DNA of 64,000 nucleotides from JBGSUZ01 sp043770095 (GTDB lineage: Bacteria; Bacillota; Clostridia; Peptostreptococcales; Acidaminobacteraceae): the NCBI GenBank assembly GCA_043770095.1, contig JAYVIR010000065.1, positions 1-64,000 on the forward strand. The letters run 5' to 3'. Below, piece by piece: positions 62,131 through 64,000 of this stretch. Within the stretch, counting starts at the first letter, position 1; each line of letters begins with the position of its first letter. Below the pieces are notes generated by a model. It had not been told where the DNA came from. It saw only the letters and a list, made by a program, of their open reading frames with translations, and made no database searches. The position numbers and the translations under genes were made by a program.

Positions 62131-62253
62131 CTTCTTGAGAAGTGATAGCGCAAGACTTTCGCATGTGCATAACTTTGGGGATAAAACTTATAATTTGTTA
62201 ATAAGTTTTTAGTTCTAAATAATGGATGATTAAAATAATGAATTTATTGCAAT

Positions 62254-62380
62254 AAAAAAGCATCTTGCCCCGAGTGGCATGAAAAAAGCATCCTGCCCCA
62301 TATGGCATGAAAAAAGCATCCTGCCCCGTATGGCATGAAAAAAGCATCCTGCCCCAATGGCAAGATGCTTTTTCATGCTT
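62254..62380. repeat. 28-bp tandem repeats built from a terminator arm
   Basis: Four units of period 28 start at 62254, 62282, 62310 and 62338; each begins AAAAAAGCATC[CT]TGCCCC and ends TGGCATG. The last unit continues into AATGGCAAGATGCTTTTTC, so on the minus strand GCATCTTGCC-ATTGGG-GGCAGGATGC-TTTTTT is an intrinsic terminator for acpP, and the other units are copies of its 3' arm plus T run. Units differ by only a few bases, mainly in the four before TGGCATG. Confidence 0.85.
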
Positions 62381-62470
62381 GTATGTTTGTCATTTGAAAA
62401 TGCGGGGTTGCAATAAATGCATACCCCGTTACTACATTATTTAAGGACGTCTAGGACGCCTAAACTAATC

Positions 62471-62698
62471 CTACTTTACTTTTTCGAGATAGTTAACAAT
62501 TTGTGCAACCGTTTGAAGTTTTTCTGCAACGTCATCTGGAATTTCTACGTCAAATTCATCTTCAATCGTCATGATGATTTCAACCGCATCCAATGAATCT
62601 GCTTCTAAATCTTCATGCATATTTGTAGAAAGGGTGATTAAATTAGGATTTGTAATCCCGAGTTGTTCTTCAATTATTTTCTTGATGGTTTCAAACAT
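62471..62698 (-). CDS. acpP: Acyl carrier protein
   Basis: A 75-residue acidic four-helix protein. Ser35 in EADSLDAVEI receives 4'-phosphopantetheine; the DSL motif and downstream EDEFDVEIPD are standard. It carries acyl chains in fatty acid synthesis. AGGAGGAGG precedes the ATG on the minus strand; TATAAT at ~62752-62757 (minus sense) may be its -10. No fab genes adjoin, so it is a solitary acp ended by the repeated terminator. Confidence 0.95.
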   Translation of the reverse strand: MFETIKKIIEEQLGITNPNLITLSTNMHEDLEADSLDAVEIIMTIEDEFDVEIPDDVAEKLQTVAQIVNYLEKVK

Positions 62699-62784
62699 TT
62701 GTATGCCTCCTCCTATTACAACTGCGTATTTTACTTAAATTACATTATTATTATAACGGTTAGAATGAGTTTGTCTATCTTTTT

Positions 62785-64000
62785 TTACGAATTCTCTAAA
62801 AGTAGGCTCCACTCATCGTAACAATCTTCCAAAGTGCGTTTTAGGTGCGTTAATTGTTCGTTGAGTTCTTTCATCAATTTTGAATCACTGTAGACGGCTT
62901 CTTCGCACATCATGGTCTCAATGTCTACTATTTCTAGTTCTAAGCTCTCAATGAGTTTCTCGTGATTGTTAAGACCCTGTTTCTTCTGACGCTCAGACTG
63001 TAATTTTTCTTTTTCTTTTTTGCGATCGTCTTTGAGTTGTGTCTTCGTTTTTGAGGGTTCTTCTAGAGCGTCTTCTTCAAGAAGTGCGTTAAAGGCAATT
63101 TTTTCTCTATAATAGTCATAATTGCCAAGGTATTCTGTAGCGCCCTCTGGTGAAAGATCAAATATTTTGGTGCAGATTTTGTTTAAGAAATATCGGTCAT
63201 GGGAAATGGTAATAATAGTGCCATCGTAGGAGGTCAAAGCATCTTCTAAGGCCTCTTTTGAATCGATGTCAAGATGGTTGGTGGGCTCATCGAGGAGCAA
63301 TAAGTTGGCTTCAGACATCATCAGTTTTAAGAGAGACATACGCCCTTTTTCGCCACCGCTGAGCTGATGGATTTTTTTAAACACATCATCTCCATGGAAA
63401 AGAAAGCCGCCAAGTAAACCACGAATTTCAGTGACATTTAATTGCGGATCTTCATCAGAAATTTCTTCTATCAATCCATTGGCTTGAGTCAGGTTAGATT
63501 GCTCCTGGTCATACATGCCGATTTCAACTTGATGACCAAGACGAACGCTGCCCGCTTGATAAGGTTCAGTGCCCATTAGCATTTTAAACAGAGTGGTCTT
63601 TCCAATACCATTAGGACCAATTAAGCCGATTCGGTCGCCACGATAAACGCTCATGCAGAGTTGACTGAATAAATGTTTTTCACCAAATGATTTGGATAAA
63701 TCTTCTGCAAAAAGAACATCTTCACCACTTTTAACACGCGTACTAAGTTTGATTTTGGCGCGTTTGGTATATTGGACGGGTTTGTCGACCACTTCCATTT
63801 TATCAAGCTTTTTTTCTCTTGATTTTGCACGTTTGGTAAGCTTTTCAGTACCATGTCCTTTAAATCTACGAATGATTTCTTCTTGTTTGTCTATTTCTTT
63901 TTGTTGTTGCGTATAGGTTTGCAATGCAGTTTCAAAGATAATTTCTTTTTGACGCCCATAATCGCTGTAATTACCAACATAGATAGAAAGCTGCTTGTTT
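62785..64000 (-). CDS. ABC-F family ATPase, C-terminal part (5' end outside window)
   Basis: About 405 codons are visible; the frame stays open to the window edge (KQLSIYVGNYSDYGRQKE), so the apparent start at 63924 is not real. It shows the end of the inter-domain linker (RRFKGHGTEKLTKRAKSREKKLD), then the second ABC domain: GPNGIGKTTLFK (Walker A), LSGGEKGRMSLLKLM (signature), LLLLDEPTNHLD (Walker B). A charged coiled-coil C-terminus follows (~280-379 of the visible part). ABC-F proteins act on the ribosome E-site in translation or antibiotic protection; no membrane domain. Subfamily (YdiF/Uup-like) cannot be fixed without the N-terminal half. Confidence 0.9.
   Translation of the reverse strand, partial: NKQLSIYVGNYSDYGRQKEIIFETALQTYTQQQKEIDKQEEIIRRFKGHGTEKLTKRAKSREKKLDKMEVVDKPVQYTKRAKIKLSTRVKSGEDVLFAEDLSKSFGEKHLFSQLCMSVYRGDRIGLIGPNGIGKTTLFKMLMGTEPYQAGSVRLGHQVEIGMYDQEQSNLTQANGLIEEISDEDPQLNVTEIRGLLGGFLFHGDDVFKKIHQLSGGEKGRMSLLKLMMSEANLLLLDEPTNHLDIDSKEALEDALTSYDGTIITISHDRYFLNKICTKIFDLSPEGATEYLGNYDYYREKIAFNALLEEDALEEPSKTKTQLKDDRKKEKEKLQSERQKKQGLNNHEKLIESLELEIVDIETMMCEEAVYSDSKLMKELNEQLTHLKRTLEDCYDEWSLLLENS

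Noticed and set aside
62087..62220. Chromosomal origin
   Set aside because: DnaA-like boxes are few and imperfect, and dnaA, dnaN or gyrase genes are absent.
62254..62380. Possible short CRISPR array
   Set aside because: The units are directly contiguous without spacers, and no cas genes are present; each is a terminator arm.

Overview
The window looks like a chromosomal segment of a low-GC, motile, amino-acid-fermenting member of the Clostridia. The evidence is AT-rich DNA with strong AGGAGG ribosome sites, a complete selenocysteine-dependent D-proline reductase (Stickland) operon, flagellar genes, long-form HPF, SecA and acpP. Fusibacter or Acidaminobacter-like bacteria would fit, but the genus cannot be fixed from sequence reading alone. 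No rRNA, tRNA or CRISPR was seen.

Positions 1-24990 are a surface-glycan island, probably for flagellin glycosylation because it runs directly into flagellar genes. It holds four TPR-linked glycosyltransferases. It also holds a LegB-like dehydratase/nucleotidyltransferase/SDR set, a CDP-3,6-dideoxyhexose route (rfbF, rfbG, rfbH), and a wbpA/B/D/E-like route to a UDP-2,3-diacetamido-uronic acid. Between rfbG and rfbH sits an unexpected four-gene cassette: acylating acetaldehyde dehydrogenase, 4-hydroxy-2-oxovalerate aldolase, a thiamine-diphosphate carboligase and an SDR. It is flanked by wreckage of an IS30 transposase and of a gtrA/gtrB pair. My main hypothesis is that this cassette makes a C4 alpha-keto acid and ligates its decarboxylated unit onto a CDP-4-keto-3,6-dideoxy sugar, giving a long-branched sugar. 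The island ends with fliB (flagellin lysine methylase).

Positions 25000-30500 carry flaG, fliD, fliS and small chaperone-like genes behind a sigma-28-type promoter, then a deacetylase-like protein and an LpxD-like acyltransferase. Positions 30760-40212 are housekeeping: hpf, an HD-GYP protein, a DUF5317-type membrane protein, secA, prfB (with its programmed +1 frameshift), aroE and tex. Next come corA and prdR.

Positions 41255-51158 are the proline reductase locus: prdR (sigma-54 activator), three 18-bp palindromes and a textbook -24/-12 promoter, then prdC (Sec), prdA, a small gene, prdB (Sec), prdD, prdE, prdF and a TSUP-family permease. Together they racemise L-proline to D-proline and reduce it to 5-aminovalerate, with PrdC as the likely electron donor.

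Positions 51392-64000 are mixed: a DUF2179-type membrane protein, a CPBP protease, a decayed minus-strand locus, an amidohydrolase, tsaE-tsaB-rimI, a MacAB-like exporter, a Yip1-family protein, tsaD, a tandemly repeated terminator, acpP, and an ABC-F ATPase cut by the window edge.
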